Shown piece after piece: positions 7,479 to 19,160 of a DNA stretch of 64,000 nucleotides (within the stretch, counting starts at the first letter, position 1; each line of letters begins with the position of its first letter). The notes beneath the pieces are model-generated. The model was not told the origin of the DNA. It saw only the letters and a program-made list of their open reading frames with translations, and made no database searches. The translations under genes and the position numbers were made by a program. Origin of the DNA: Pratylenchus scribneri (taxonomy: Eukaryota; Nematoda; Chromadorea; Rhabditida; Pratylenchidae); the NCBI GenBank assembly GCA_030063045.1, contig JAQSEB010000006.1:186001-250000 (forward strand), read 5' to 3'.

Positions 7479-10288
7479 TCATGATTGACGTATGGATCGC
7501 TTATTCTGGTTATTATTATTTTGGAGTGCATTCGGCGATTTCTTGGCTGCGCCTTTCTTTGAAGATCCTCCAAACATGTTGGCCAGCACATCGGCCATAT
7601 CCGGCATATCCACCTTGGGCAATTGCAAATTTTGCATTTCCTGAAAAAAAAATTAAATAACCGATTTGAACTTATTTTGTAAAAATTAAACTGTTGTTTA
7701 AACCCAAACCCAAACCAGTTTTGGTTTATTAAATTTTGCCAAAGCCTAATTTTTTTCGATTCGATAATATACTCATTTAATTCGGCATGGTCGATTTAGC
7801 CTAGGAAATTTCAATTTAAACCGTTTTGAGCTTCTTTTGACAATCTGAACCTTTGTTTAAACCCAAACTGGTTTAATTTTTGAAATCTCGATTTCTAGTA
7901 AATTCAGAGAATCGAGAATAGTTCATTTGATTAAAAACCGTTTTGTGCTTGTTTTGAAAAGTTGAACCGTTGTTTAAACCCAAACCGGTTTTGATTTACT
8001 AACTTTTTCCTAAGTACTATTTCGGGTCTGTAATCGAAATTTCATAGACTAAATCGACCATTCCGAATCAAATGAGCCTATTCTCGCGTTTTTAGGTTGC
8101 CTAGAAGTCACAATTTCCAAAAATTCACCAGCCCAGCTTTTGGTAAATTCCGACATTAGCCAATTTGCAATATTTTTAATTAAGATATATTTATTTTTTC
8201 GAAACCTTTTGCATTTGAGGGTCTTGCGCAGCCAATTTTGGGGTCACTACCATAAGCAAGAATGCCACAATGAGCATTATAATCTGCGAAATTTGGTCCA
8301 TTTTAATGATTTTGATTTATGTTCCAACATGACGCCGTTTAAAATAATTCATCAAGGACTAAATCAATTTTAATGATTTTTGGTATCAAATTAAAGAGCA
8401 GACTTTTGGCTATCATATGAAATTAATTTTATTTAAAAATGGTTCAAAATTAATGAAGTTATGGCCAAAAAACCACCGACAATTTGGCTAATGCATAGAA
8501 AAGATTATTTTAAATGGTTTTTTGACCACAATTTCATCAATTCTGAACCAATTTAAATAAAATTAATTTCATTGGATAGCCAAAAGTCTGCTCTTTAATT
8601 TGATAACAAAATCATCAAAATTTGATTCAGTTTTTGACGAGTTAAACGGCGAAAAGCTAGACTGATTTATCGATTTACCATTGGATTCATTAGCACATCC
8701 GTAACTCGCCATTCCTCCCGTTTACGGAAATATTTCATTGGTTGACGTGCCGCAATTTGCACTGGATATGGCACAGTGACCACTGCATTCGGCTTAAATT
8801 GATTAGTATATAATAAATGTGTTTAAGGTTAAAATTTATGAGTTCCTAGAATTATTCTAATAAGGTGTTTGACTGCTTTAACTTTTTGGATCAAATTTTT
8901 TATTATTATTCTTAATTGATAAATAGACGGGAAAAAATTGTATGGGTTACTCCCAGAATTATTTGCGCATTTGTTGGAATGATTAATTTCAATAATGGCT
9001 ACAGGAACTATTCGAACTTTATTAGTTTTTTAACTTAAGCTTTTAGGATTAGGCCATTCTTATTAGAGGTCGGCAAAATATCTTCTGCTGGATTCCGGAC
9101 TGGATTTTTTTATTCAATTTCATGCTGGACTGGATCCAGTCCAGCGCCGACCTCTAATTCTTTTATCTTATTTGTTAGGCAACGTTCTTAAACAAAACCT
9201 TTCTGGAAGCCTTTTTAAGACTAAATGTTGTGATATTTCAATTTAATTATGTCCCAAATTTATATCAAATTTGAATTATCTAAATCCCGTGAACTTCTCT
9301 TTAAATTCAGTGGATGTTGGATGGATTCCCAGAACCAGAAGCCTAAAGAGTCCCTAAAATTATACAATTCCCGAATGTTTTCCAATTTTCATTTTACATT
9401 TAATTATAAAATGAGTAAAAACCTGAAGTAAATTCAACTTCCTCGCCCGTATTTTTCCCTTATTCGTAATGTCCACACGAAGTGGTTCAAACATGAAATC
9501 GACATTGGCCACCTCCAAAATGTATGAACCGGAGGGAACATCCTCAACTTTGAAGGAACCATCAGACCTAAAAAACCAATAATTTTAGACAATAATTAAA
9601 TTATTAATGGAAAATATTGAAAATGGCGAACAGATTATAATGGTTTTTAACGGTTTAATGGTTTATCCTAGACCACCAAATCTTATACCCAATCGATGGA
9701 TCTGTTCAAGAGCATCATTTGATTATGTTTTGGTTTGAGTTTAACCAATTCTAACTTAGTTTTGAACCAATAAACCAAAATGTGGTTTTTTAAACCGTTT
9801 AAACTTTAATTGTTGACCAAACCAAAATGTGGTTTAAATCGTTTAAAACCCTTTAATTGTTGACCAAACCAAAATGTGGTTTAAACCGTTTAAAACCCTT
9901 TAATTGTTGACCAAACCATAACCAAATTATATACTATTGAATGCGTTTTGTTTTGACCAGTTCTATCCAATTTTGGGTATATTTGGTTTGTGAATGTATG
10001 GGACAAACTCATAAACTATTATAATTTTTCGACATTTTCAATTTCTTTAATTAAAAAATCAATAAATTAGACAAACTTGACAAATGCAGTGAATTTTCCG
10101 TAGTCGACGAGCACTTTTGTTTCCGTATACCAATTCGGTTTTGGCTCCATTTCGGCACGAATGCTGACTTTGCCTTCAATTGAGAATAATTCAGCAACGG
10201 AATTTGAGTCTCCAGCCGAATTTGAAGAAGTAATGCCAATTTTGAGCATTAAAATTAATAAAATTGGCATAATAAATTGGGAGAACAT
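7479..10288 (-). CDS. emc-7: ER membrane protein complex subunit 7 (EMC7)
   Basis: EMC7 is the lumenal beta-sandwich subunit of the ER membrane protein complex, which inserts membrane proteins. Five exons (10077-10288, 9423-9567, 8679-8792, 8206-8283, 7479-7640) give 236 residues, close to the 242 of human EMC7. Residues 1-23 are a signal peptide. The sandwich follows (IEGKVSIRAE, then SDGSFKVEDVPSGSY and EPLRVDITNKGKIRAR). VTPKL ends one membrane helix (about 158-174), and the lysine-rich tail carries LPDV-like LPKVDMPDMADVLANMF. Intron 1 holds a MITE-1 and intron 3 a MITE-2. It is last in a co-oriented trio with the genes at 10.5 and 11.3 kb (gaps 236 and 360 bp), a spacing that could fit an operon. 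Confidence 0.94.
7690..8155. repeat. Partial foldback of the AATTTACCAG family (family 5)
   Basis: The right end (GAGCCTATTCTCGCGTTTTT, then CACCAGCCCAGCTTTTGGTA) matches the right end of the full element at 18.23-18.73 kb. The interior has repeated AAACCCAAACCGGTTTT words. The left end is degraded. It sits in intron 4 of EMC7. Confidence 0.6.
8325..8660. repeat. MITE-2 foldback
   Basis: Starts GACGCCGTTTAAAATAATTC and ends with the inverted form (GAGTTAAACGGCG). Both arms carry AGAGCAGACTTTTGGCTATC in inverted copies and TGGTTCAGAATTGATGAA-like words beside a central hairpin. Copies also lie at 11.5, 16.6 and 37.0 kb. It sits in intron 3 of EMC7. Confidence 0.9.
9060..9160. repeat. Short foldback with GAGGTCGGC ends
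   Basis: TTAGAGGTCGGCAAAATAT at the left is mirrored by CGCCGACCTCTAA at the right. The centre has the smaller palindrome GGACTGGATCCAGTCC. Only about 90 bp long and located in intron 2 of EMC7. Confidence 0.65.
9640..10025. repeat. MITE-1 element with internal tandem units
   Basis: Left end CTTATACCCAATCGATGG, right end TCCAATTTTGGGTATATTTG. The inside holds about three tandem units of about 46-47 bp carrying ATGTGGTTTAAACCGTTTAA and CCCTTTAATTGTTGACC. It sits in intron 1 of EMC7. Confidence 0.9.
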
Positions 10289-10524
10289 CTTTTGGCTTTT
10301 TTCTAAATGTGAATTAAAATTTTGTTAATAAAAATAGAAATTTTTAATAAATATGCCAAAAAATGCAACAATTTGCTATAAATTTTATTATAAATTTCAA
10401 TAATTGGTAATAATTTATCGAAATAAATCAACAACCCAGCAACGAATTATTCATTTATTCTCATGTTTTCTTTGCGTTTATAAAATATTGATGATTGTGT
10501 AGAATCCGGCATTTGATATGAATT

Positions 10525-10967
10525 TTATTCTCGCCATCTTTGTTGATGGAAGTTGACGGCGTGGATGGTAATGGAAATGGAGAGGAAGATTATGGTGAGG
10601 ATGTTGCAGGTAATAATGAAAGATGATGAATTGGAAGATAATAAAAGGAGATAGAGGAAGCAGAACAAGGCCATGATGTTGATGATGATGATGAAAAGCG
10701 ATAATGAAGAGGATGATGGAGAATAAATTGGCTGCTGTGAAGTTGGTTGTGGAATAATGGCAATAGTAGAATCGGCTGAATTTTGCTGAATAAACAATAT
10801 AATTTTATAATTAAATAATTATAAAATAGACAAACCTGAGATTTTTCCGCCTTTAATGTTAATTTTCCATTTTCCTTTGATAATTCAGCATTTTTTCCTT
10901 CCAATATGCCAACACGTTCCTTCAATTCAATGATTTCAGTGCGCAATTCCCGAATTTCGTCGGACAT
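10525..10967 (-). CDS. Small coiled-coil protein with two predicted membrane helices
   Basis: Two exons (10836-10967 and 10525-10785) join in phase to a 130-residue product. Residues 1-44 are a charged coiled coil (MSDEIRELRTEIIELKERV) ending LKAEKSQ. A Ser/Gln-rich linker containing STIAI follows. Then come two hydrophobic segments, about 71-93 and 99-120, and a short basic end (HQQRWRE). No known family is recognised. The LKAEKS...STIAI stretch recurs in the unknown gene at 57.8-58.6 kb, so the two may be paralogues. It lies between ARPC4 and EMC7 on the same strand, which may mean shared transcription. Splice signals are good (CAG/GTTTGT and TTATTCAG). Confidence 0.75.
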
Positions 10968-11327
10968 TTTTGTTGAATTTCAGCAGTTTGAATAATTATT
11001 CTCGATAGAATTAAGGCAATGAATTTATTTTGATTGGTTATGTATGTGTAAATTTAGAAATATTTATGGATAACTAATCAATAAATTAAAGGAAAAATGG
11101 AGGATAAAAAAATTAATCAATAAATATAAAAATTCGAGGTTTTTATTTTAACCTCTTTTTCTCAGAAAATACATTAAACAAAATAATTTATTTTATTAAA
11201 TTTTAATTTAAAAAACGAACAAAAAATTATTTTGGTCACATAAATAAATTGAATTAAATGAATGATCAAAGAAAGGCAAATTAAAGGCTTCCTCTTCGGT
11301 TTCAATTTCAATTCGGTTTCTCATCAA

Positions 11328-13366
11328 TCAGTTAAATCGCTTCAAAAATTCCTCAGCCGAAGTTCGAGCCCGGGCATTCAGTGCCAATTTCATGTCACTC
11401 AATTCCTTTAAATAGTTTAACATTTTTATTTTTTATTTTAGTCTATTAGGGAGCGGGAGGGCATTGGTCAACTTGGCGCCATTTAAAATAACTCATCAAG
11501 GTCTTAATCATTTCTAGTGATTTTGTTATCAAATTAAAGAGCAGACTTTTGGCTATTAAATGAAATTAATTTTATTTAATTTGGTTCAGAATGTATGGAA
11601 TTATGGCCAAAAAACCATTCGAAATATCAAAATGTTCTCTACTTTGGATGGGCTAAATTTTCAGTGGTTTTTTGACCATAATGTCATCAAATCTGAACCA
11701 ATTTAAATAAAATTAATTTTATTGGATAGCCAAAAGTCTGCTCTTTAAAATGGTACCAAAATCATCAAAATTGGTTCACTCCTTGATGAGTTATTCTAAA
11801 CGGCGCAAAGTTGGTCGGCTCCCATTTTTTTTATTTTTAACCTTATCAATTTCCTGCATAAAATGAATCAGAAAGTCGATCAATTTCTGTTTGTACATTT
11901 GCTCAGTGTGCGTTGCAGTAATCAGGAAACTGATGTCGTAGCCTGGCATTGGTTTACGCCGCAAAATGATGAAATTGTCCGCACGTTGGCACATAAACTG
12001 CAAAGTAGTGGGGAAATGAGAATTGGGTAAAACCATCGGATTGAAAAGTATTTTCGGTTCTAAATATTGTATTTCGGCTAAAATGTGCTTTAGAATGTCC
12101 AAAAGTGAATAAAATTATTTACAGTCAGGAAAAAAATGTTTGCCTCTGGGAGGATTCGAACCCGAGACCCCTAAATTTGCGAAATTAAGGTCCCATATTT
12201 GAGTCGAAAAAATTTTTTTCTTCTCTAAATTCATTGCAGAATGTATAAAAATAAATAAAAGTGTGAATTTAGCCAAGAAAAAAAATATTGGCCTTGGAGG
12301 GGGTTTGAACCCGAGATCACTAAATTTTGCAAAAGTTAAGGCCTCCCCTTCGGGTCGGAAATTTTTTTCCGTATATCTAAATTTATTTCAGAAAATTTAA
12401 AAATAAATAAAAGTGTGAAATAAGCCAGGAAAAAATATTTGCCTCTGGGCGGGTTCGAACCCGAGACCTCTAAATTTTGCAAAAGTTAAGGTCCAAATTT
12501 TGAAAATTTTTCAGGATTTTTTCCTATTAATTAAGACAAAAGTAACCTTAGTGAATTTGTTGCACAAAATTTTCTCCGTCTCATCCGCCTGCTTCACTCC
12601 AATGCTGATTCGGACCGAATTAATCGACGGCTCAATTAGGACTCTGCGTTAGATTAATTTAAATACTATAAATAAATCAACAAATAAAGCAAAACCTTTC
12701 CTGTTTGTTCCTTGCCACCACAATAGGGCTCAATAATAACTTAAATTTATTTAAAATTAATTTTTAAAATAGTGAAAAAAATTGAAAATGACGAATGATA
12801 AAAGCTTATAACAGTTATGATTTGTCATAAACACCAAACTCTTTATCCGAGATCTCATCAAGATGCATCATCTGATTATGTTTTGGCTGAGGGTTTAATC
12901 AATTCTAATTTAGTTTTGAACCATTAAACCAAAATGTGGTTTAAACCGTTTAAAACCCTTTAATTGTTGACCAAACCATAACCAAATTATTCACCATTCA
13001 ATTCAATGCGTCTTGACCAGCTCTATCCAATTTTGGGTATATTTGGTTTGTTAATATATGAGATATCCATTAAACTGCAAATATTTTCGCCATTTTGATA
13101 TTTTTTAATTAAACAAGAAAATAACCTCTTTGCTTGTGCGCACTTCAATCTTTAAAATATATCAAAGTTTTGATTTAATATTTTAATGAAATCAATAAAT
13201 ACCTCCGGTTTGTTGTGTCGTTCGACCACCTGGGAACCGAATTGTTTGAGACATAAAGCTGCTTCCAACGATTTCCGCACTGCTTCCAAATAAGGTTGCA
13301 ATGTTGAACTCTGTGTGTTGTGAATTTGATTAAATGTTCAATCAATTAGAAGGGAGAGTTTACCAT
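11328..13366 (-). CDS. arx-6: Arp2/3 complex subunit 4 (ARPC4, p20)
   Basis: Core structural subunit of the Arp2/3 actin-nucleating complex. Seven coding exons (13364-13366, 13203-13310, 13126-13149, 12696-12739, 12547-12643, 11842-11997, 11328-11405) give 169 residues, against 168 in human. Diagnostic stretches are [71 protein letters not shown] and [15 protein letters not shown]. The first coding exon is only the ATG, directly followed by GTAAAC, and exon 3 is a 24-nt microexon. Introns hold a MITE-1, three B-box repeats and a MITE-2. It is first in the co-oriented trio with the small coiled-coil gene and EMC7. Confidence 0.95.
11475..11812. repeat. MITE-2 foldback
   Basis: GGCGCCATTTAAAATAACTC at the left and TTATTCTAAACGGCG at the right, with inverted AGAGCAGACTTTTGGCTATT arms. 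It fills most of the last intron of ARPC4. Confidence 0.9.
12122..12500 (-). repeat. Three B-box (GGTTCGAA) repeats in tandem
   Basis: Three copies, about 150 bp apart, of GATTCGAACCCGAGACC or similar. On the minus strand this reads GGTCTCGGGTTCGAATCC, a tRNA B-box-like motif, followed by AATAAATAAAAGTGTGAA words. No A box is obvious. They lie in the intron between 11998 and 12546 of ARPC4. Confidence 0.8.
12785..13090. repeat. MITE-1 element, single internal unit
   Basis: CTTTATCCGAGATCTCATCA at the left, the TGTGGTTTAAACCGTTTAAA unit once, and CCAATTTTGGGTATATTTGG at the right. It sits in an ARPC4 intron. Confidence 0.85.
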
Positions 13367-14626
13367 TTATTGATTTTATTTTCACTGTAATTGAAGCGCC
13401 GATTGAATAAAAATTGGGATGATTTACTTTTTTTCTACTGATAATGATTAATGGACTAAATGCTAATGAATGAGAAAAAAAATTTTAAAAAATCATTTTT
13501 TTATAATTGTTCTCGTTAATAATTTTCCTTCCATCTTTTGTCCATTTTTTTGTCAAATGAGGAAAAAATTAATAATCTTGAACAATATTAATATTTTTGA
13601 TGCAAATAGGGACACAAAACTAGTAATGCTTTGCGCACCATGCATATGTTTTATATCAGGGTTGCCGCTCGAAACTCGAGGTTTTGGGCGGCTCGAAACT
13701 CGACTCGAAAAATTTCAGACCGGCTCGACTCGAACTTTTCGGAGGCTCGCGGGTCGTGGCAACCCTGTTTTATATTATAATTTGTTTCCCCTATCTCTAA
13801 TGTGATAAAAATAGAATTATATTATCGCCAATTTGGTTCAATTGCAGCAGTCCTCTTAAATCCCAATAACATAATACACAATGTTAATTGTTAACAATAG
13901 GAATAGGATGATCCAAATCCAATCCGAATAAAGGAACAATTTATATACCAGCCAAAAATATATAAATTCTACTGGATTAAGAAGATATTTGATATTTAAA
14001 TTTGCATATAGATTTTTAAGTGTATTGGAAATATCGGTTAGTGGATAGTGGTTACAGCATTTATCGAGATAAAAACGGACGAAATAATAATAATATTTCT
14101 TCTATCATAATCTGAGTCTCAAGTGTGTCAAATGTGTTTGGTTATCATCTGCTGGATTGTTTTCTTTCTGCATTACTTCTCGCCATTCTTCCAATTCTTT
14201 ATAATCTTGAAAACCACAATTACCATTTCGTGATCGACATTTATTCGCTTTCTGCAATACTTCTCGCCATCCTTGATCATCTAATCTCATCACATTACAT
14301 TAATTAATATATGGGTATATGATCGAATTTGAACGAATCCGTAAAATAAATTTTTATTTAGAGAAGTGCTTTACTCGCTTTATAAAAAATTACAATTTAT
14401 TAAAAAATACAAATTAAAATTCTAAAAACTATATAAATTATCACGTATTGAAATGTTTTTTAATGTATCAGCTTATCAACATTTTTGCAAAAAAAAATGT
14501 AAAAAATTGGTGAACAATTTCAAAAATTTGAAAGTTGAAAACTCATAAAATAGAATTTAAAAAAAAACAATTAAATTTGCAGAAAATAAAATTAAAATTT
14601 ATTGACTGAACTAGCCGAATAAAAGG
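13367..14626. other. Divergent intergenic region (ARPC4 / RED)
   Basis: Very AT-rich and presumably holds the two divergent promoters. It contains a small foldback at 13656-13772, whose ends CAGGGTTGCC and GGCAACCCTG flank CTCGA-rich words and are themselves flanked by TTATAT/TTTATATT. It also holds one short open frame (see 14105). Nothing else recognised. Confidence 0.6.
14105..14293 (-). CDS. Possible small protein with duplicated WREV-QK motif
   Basis: A 62-residue open frame in the AT-rich region between ARPC4 and RED. It contains GWREVLQKANKC and EEWREVMQKENN, an internal duplication of about 29 residues, plus two cysteines. No signal peptide and no known family. The duplication is also visible as DNA (ACTTCTCGCCAT twice), so it could simply be a short tandem duplication with no coding role. 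Confidence 0.25.
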   Translation of the reverse strand: MMRLDDQGWREVLQKANKCRSRNGNCGFQDYKELEEWREVMQKENNPADDNQTHLTHLRLRL

Positions 14627-17600
14627 ATGAGTGAAACGTATGTTTTCTAATGTTTTTTTTCGTCTAATTTTAAATAATTAAGGAAAAAATTGAATAATGC
14701 TGATTTCCGAAAAATTCTGGCCACCCAATCTTCGGAGAAGAAGCCAACTACTTCAACAAATGCACCAACCCATGCATTTACTCATCGAAAATATGCCGGT
14801 GGTCCACAATTGGCGGAAAAGAAGAAGCCAAGGAAGCATCACCACAGCAATAAACCACCAAGAAATGATCAAATTGAATCAAAAAGGTTACTATTTTTTG
14901 TACATACAAAGCAGTTTTTGACTTCTAATAAATTAGAAACCGGTTTTAGACCCTACAAACCTTATACCAATTTGTAGATCTCATCTAGGCACAACGATTG
15001 GTATATAATTTGTCATAGTTTGGCACAAGATTAAAGGGTAATTAACCGTTTAAACCACATTTTGGTTTGGTCAATAATTAAAGGGTTTTAAACCGTTTAA
15101 ACCACATTTTGGTTTGGTAAAAATTAAAGGGTTTTAAACCGTTTAAACCACATTTTGGTTTGGTCAAAATTAAAGAGTATTAAACCGTTTAAACCATCTC
15201 ATAGTTTTGGGTTTTAAACTCTTTTTGGGCCAAAACCTGACATTTTGTGTACTATTCGATTTCGATACATCTCGAGGAGATCTACAAATTGGTATAAGGT
15301 TTGTAAGGTCTAAAACCAGTTTCTGATTTATTAGAAGTCAAAAAATATTTGTCTGAAAAAAAATTTTTCAATTCAAAAAGGGCCGGCGGTGGAGGAGAAG
15401 ATGACCAATTCGATGAGGAAGCCGAAGTCAAGTTGAATGAAATCCTCAAAAATTACCGCGACCGTGCCGCCGAACGCCGTAAAGGTTTGCCAACGGAGCT
15501 GCAAAATGACGCATTGGGCCTAAAATTGTTGGGTGAAAGCAAGGAAATTGGCGGTGTTTTGGGTGCCACTTCAATGGAAGCGAGAAATATGCAAATTCAG
15601 GTTTTTTGTAATTTTCGTCAAATTTAGTAATTTATTTATTATAGAAATCTAAATATTTGGGCGGTGATATGGAGCATACGCATTTGGTCAAGGGTTTGGA
15701 CTATTCACTGTTGAACAAAGTTCGGACCGAGCTGGAAGAACAGCAATCAACGAGGAGGGAACATGCGGAGAAGGTTTACTTAATTTTGGGTTTTACAGTC
15801 AAAGTCTTAAGGCAAAAGATTGATTAGGGCCAAGTTTTAGGAATTCTAGGGTTATAAATTTTTACCAAAGAAATGTTACGAAAATTTAAATTTTAAGGCC
15901 TCAATTTTCAAATTATAAATTAGACCTTAAGTTTTTAGGTGATAGATTTTTTGAGTTTTTACATTATAAAATTTTAAACTTTAAATTTTATATTGATGAA
16001 TATTTAGACAGTTAGTTTTAAGTCTGGTTACGGTTTGTAAAAAAAGATTTTACCAAAAAAAAATTTTCAAAAAATTTACTATCCTAAAATTGAAAATCCC
16101 CCTTCAATTTTGTAAAATTCGGGGGTCTCGGGTTCGAATCCGTTCAAGGGAAGTTATTTCTTTCTGGTTCGGTAGGCACTTTTAAGCATTTTTACCCACT
16201 TTACAGTACATTTCTAGACGAAAAATAATATTTTGAACCAAAAATACTTTTCCATAAATTCGCTAGTGTTACTCCAAAATTTCTAATGTAAAAAATTTTC
16301 CCAGACTGACGATTCAATTTCTTCACTGGAAGTGTCCCAAGCCAACAACAAATTGGCCAAAAGTATATGCAAAGTCCTCTTCGAAAGTAAACCGCCCCAA
16401 CGCAATGAACTGTTCGCCCGTGGCCGAATGGCCTATTTGGTGGAAATGGACAACGGCGAAGAGGAGGAGGCCGAAATTCCGTCCACCCTGCTTCGTTCCG
16501 TTTGTCATTCTGGGGCGGAACAAACAAGCGAAAATATCAATGCGGATAATTTACTGATCAATGTTTGTTTTTGGGAATTTTTTAAAATCAATTTTTTTCA
16601 ATTTACGATAATGAGCCAAGTCACGCCGTTCAAAATAACTCATCAAGGACTGAACCAAATTTGATGATTTTGGTATCAAATTAAAGTGCAGACTTTTGGC
16701 TATCAAATGAAATTAATTTTATTTAAATTGGTTCAAAATTATTGGAGTTATGTCCCAAAAAACAATGGAAAATTTCGCAAATCCACCGTAGAGGTCATTT
16801 TGAATGGTTTTTTGGTCATATCTTCATCAATTCTGAACCAATTTAAATAAAATTAATTTCATTTGATAGCCAAAAGTCTGCTCTTTAATTTGATATTAAA
16901 AACATGAAAATTGGTTGAGTCCTTGATGAGTTATTTTAAACGGCGTCAAGTTGGGACCTTATCCCAATTTTATTGTCATTTTTTAAAGAAATTGACCCAA
17001 GTGTTGGCCTATCTTCGAACGGATATGAAAAAGAAGAAAAAGGGCACGGATGAGATGGAAATAAAGACACAAGAAAAATATGATGGAAAACAAGAAGGCG
17101 GGAAGAACATTTTTGAAGGTTTGGACGATTATGTCCCGTCAAAAAGTGATCGACGACGAAAAGGGGATGAAGGCAGCAGCAGAGGTCGACGAACTGATTC
17201 GGATGAGAAACAACATTCCAGCTATTTTGATTCGAAATTGGACAGAAAAGAGTTGGTTAAATTTTTAATTATAAATTTATAGACCTTAAGTTTTTAAAAT
17301 TATTTAATTTTGGACCTTAAGTTTTTAAAAAATTTTTAGACCTTAAATTTTTTAATTATTGGACATTGCGTTTTTTAAATTTGTTGACCTTTACTTTTTT
17401 TTAAATTTTAGAGCTTAAGTTTTTTTTTTTTAATTTTTAGACTTTAAATTTTTAAATATTTTTAAACACAAAGTTTTTTTTAAAATTTTTTGACTTTTAT
17501 TTTTTTAATAAAATTTTTAAACCTTAAGTTTTTTTAATTTTTTTTAGAATTTTTTTAATATTTTTAAACACTAAGTTTTTAAAATTTTATGCCTTAAGTT

Positions 17601-19025
17601 TTAAAATTTCTGAAGTTTTTTGAAATTTTAGACCAAGTTTTTAAAATTTTAGACCTAATTTTTCAAATTTTTAGACCCTAATAAGTTTTGAAAAATTTTA
17701 GACAAATTTTTTAAAATTTTTCGACCTAATTTTTCAAATTTTTAGACCCTAATAAGTTTTGAAAAATTTTAGACAAATTTTTTAAAATTTTTCGACCTAA
17801 AAGTTTTTTTTTAAAAATTATAATTTTTTAGTTTTAGGTTTTAAAAAATTTTCGACCTCAAGTTTTTAAATTTTGGACCTTAAATTTTTTTTTAATTTTT
17901 ACCAAATTTACAGGCGAAGACAAGAAGAAGAGGCCAAAAAGCAGCAACGAATGGAGCGGAAACGAAAAGAAGAGGAAGATGCCGCCAAAAAGCAGCAAGC
18001 CCAAAAGGAGGAAATGTTGCAAAAGAAGAAGCGTAAACTGGAAGAGGAAGAGGCCTATGCCGAATTGTATCCAGGTTTTTCCGATCAAAGATTTAATTTT
18101 ATAAAATGTAAATTTTTCAGGTGGCCTTGGCATGATTGATGCGGGCGGCGAAAGTGACGACGACGATTTTAGCAAAATGGATCCGGTTTGTTATTTTCCA
18201 TATCTATGTTGCGGAAATATGAGAAATTGTGGTAAATTCCGGAATTTACCAGTTTCTGGGCTGGTAAATTTTAAAAATTTCGGCTTCTAGGCAACCCCTA
18301 AACTTGAGAATAGGCTCATTCTACCCGGCATGGTCGATTTAGTCTATAAAATTTCAATTTCAAAAAGATTTGAGTTTATTTTGATTGAACCATTGTTTTA
18401 ACCCAATACCCAAACCGGTTTTGGTTTGCCTATAAGTCCAATTTTCGTTAGAAATAGGCTCAATCGATTCGACATGGTCGATTTGGCCTATGAAATTTCA
18501 ATTTTAGACCCGAATATGGTTTAGACAAAAGTTAGTATTAGTAATCCAAAACCGGTTTGGGTAAAAAAAACTTTATTTTCATCACAAATCGGTATAAAAT
18601 TAAATTTCTTAGTCTAATCGATAATGCTGAGTCGAATGAGCCTATTCTCGAGTCTCTTGGTTGCCTATAAAACGGTATTTCGAAAATTCACCAACCTAGC
18701 ATCTGGCAAATTCCCCGGAATTTACAAATTTCCAATATTTTATGTGACACAAATATTTTCCCATTTTCTACCTATTTTTTGCCTTTAGGGAAACAAAAAA
18801 CCGCCGGTGAAGCGTTGGGACTTTGACAGTCAAGACGACTTTGAAAAGTACCAAAATCAGCGGGAAGCAAACCCAAAAGCCGCCTATCAATATGGCCTAA
18901 AAACGAGTGGAGGCCGAAAGACGCGGAAAAATGCCACTGCAGCAAATGAGAGAAAAATTGATCGGGAATTGGAGAAAATCAACAAAATAATGGAGAAGGG
19001 AGTCAATCAAAAAATACGATATTAG
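14627..19025 (+). CDS. smu-2: RED / IK spliceosome-associated protein
   Basis: Nuclear splicing factor that works with SMU1 in spliceosome activation. Nine exons: 14627-14637, 14683-14886, 15381-15600, 15645-15773, 16305-16562, 16989-17251, 17914-18074, 18121-18185, 18789-19025; 515 residues against 557 in human. Diagnostic stretches are NNADFRKIL, RDRAAERRKG, LGGDMEHTHLVKGLDYSLL, RNELFARGRMAYLVEMD, KLTQVLAYLR, NIFEGLDDYVPS and the C-terminal RWDFDSQDDFEKY with PKAAYQYGLK. A basic coiled stretch (QQRMERKRKEEE) replaces the human RE/RD repeats. Introns carry MITE-1, a B-box repeat, MITE-2, a degenerate AT-rich tandem repeat and a family-5 foldback. It ends 135 bp from the convergent myotubularin gene. 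Confidence 0.95.
14935..15335. repeat. MITE-1 element with about three internal units
   Basis: Left GACCCTACAAACCTTATACC and right end nearly its inverted copy (GGTATAAGGTTTGTAAGGTC). Inside are tandem units with AAACCGTTTAAACCACATTT. RED intron 2. Confidence 0.9.
16060..16165 (+). repeat. B-box repeat
   Basis: GGGGGTCTCGGGTTCGAATCC at about 16121-16141, preceded by an AT-rich TTTTCAAAAAATTTACTATC stretch. Same motif as the intronic repeats at 12.1, 48.3 and 51.2 kb. RED intron 4. Confidence 0.75.
16620..16945. repeat. MITE-2 foldback
   Basis: Ends CACGCCGTTCAAAATAACTC and GAGTTATTTTAAACGGCG; inverted arms with GCAGACTTTTGGCTATCAAA. RED intron 5. Confidence 0.9.
17270..17890. repeat. Degenerate AT-rich tandem repeat
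   Basis: Loosely repeated units of about 25-35 bp built on TTTTTAGACCTTAAGTTTTT, including a well-conserved duplicated block at about 17660-17790. It fills intron 6 of RED almost entirely. Confidence 0.7.
18228..18730. repeat. Foldback element, family 5
   Basis: Left end GGAATTTACCAGTTTCTGGG with GAGAATAGGCTCATTCTACC inside. The right end is the inverted counterpart (GAGCCTATTCTCGAGTCTC, then CACCAACCTAGCATCTGGCA). About 500 bp, in RED intron 8. A truncated relative is at 7.7-8.15 kb. Confidence 0.8.
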
Positions 19026-19160
19026 TGTCAATTTTTTAATCATTTTATTTTGAATAAATTACAATATTAAATGTGGAGAAATTTAAATTTGTCTTTATTA
19101 TTTTGTGGAATAAAAAATTTACAATATTAAAAATGTGGAAATATGGAAATTATCATTTTA

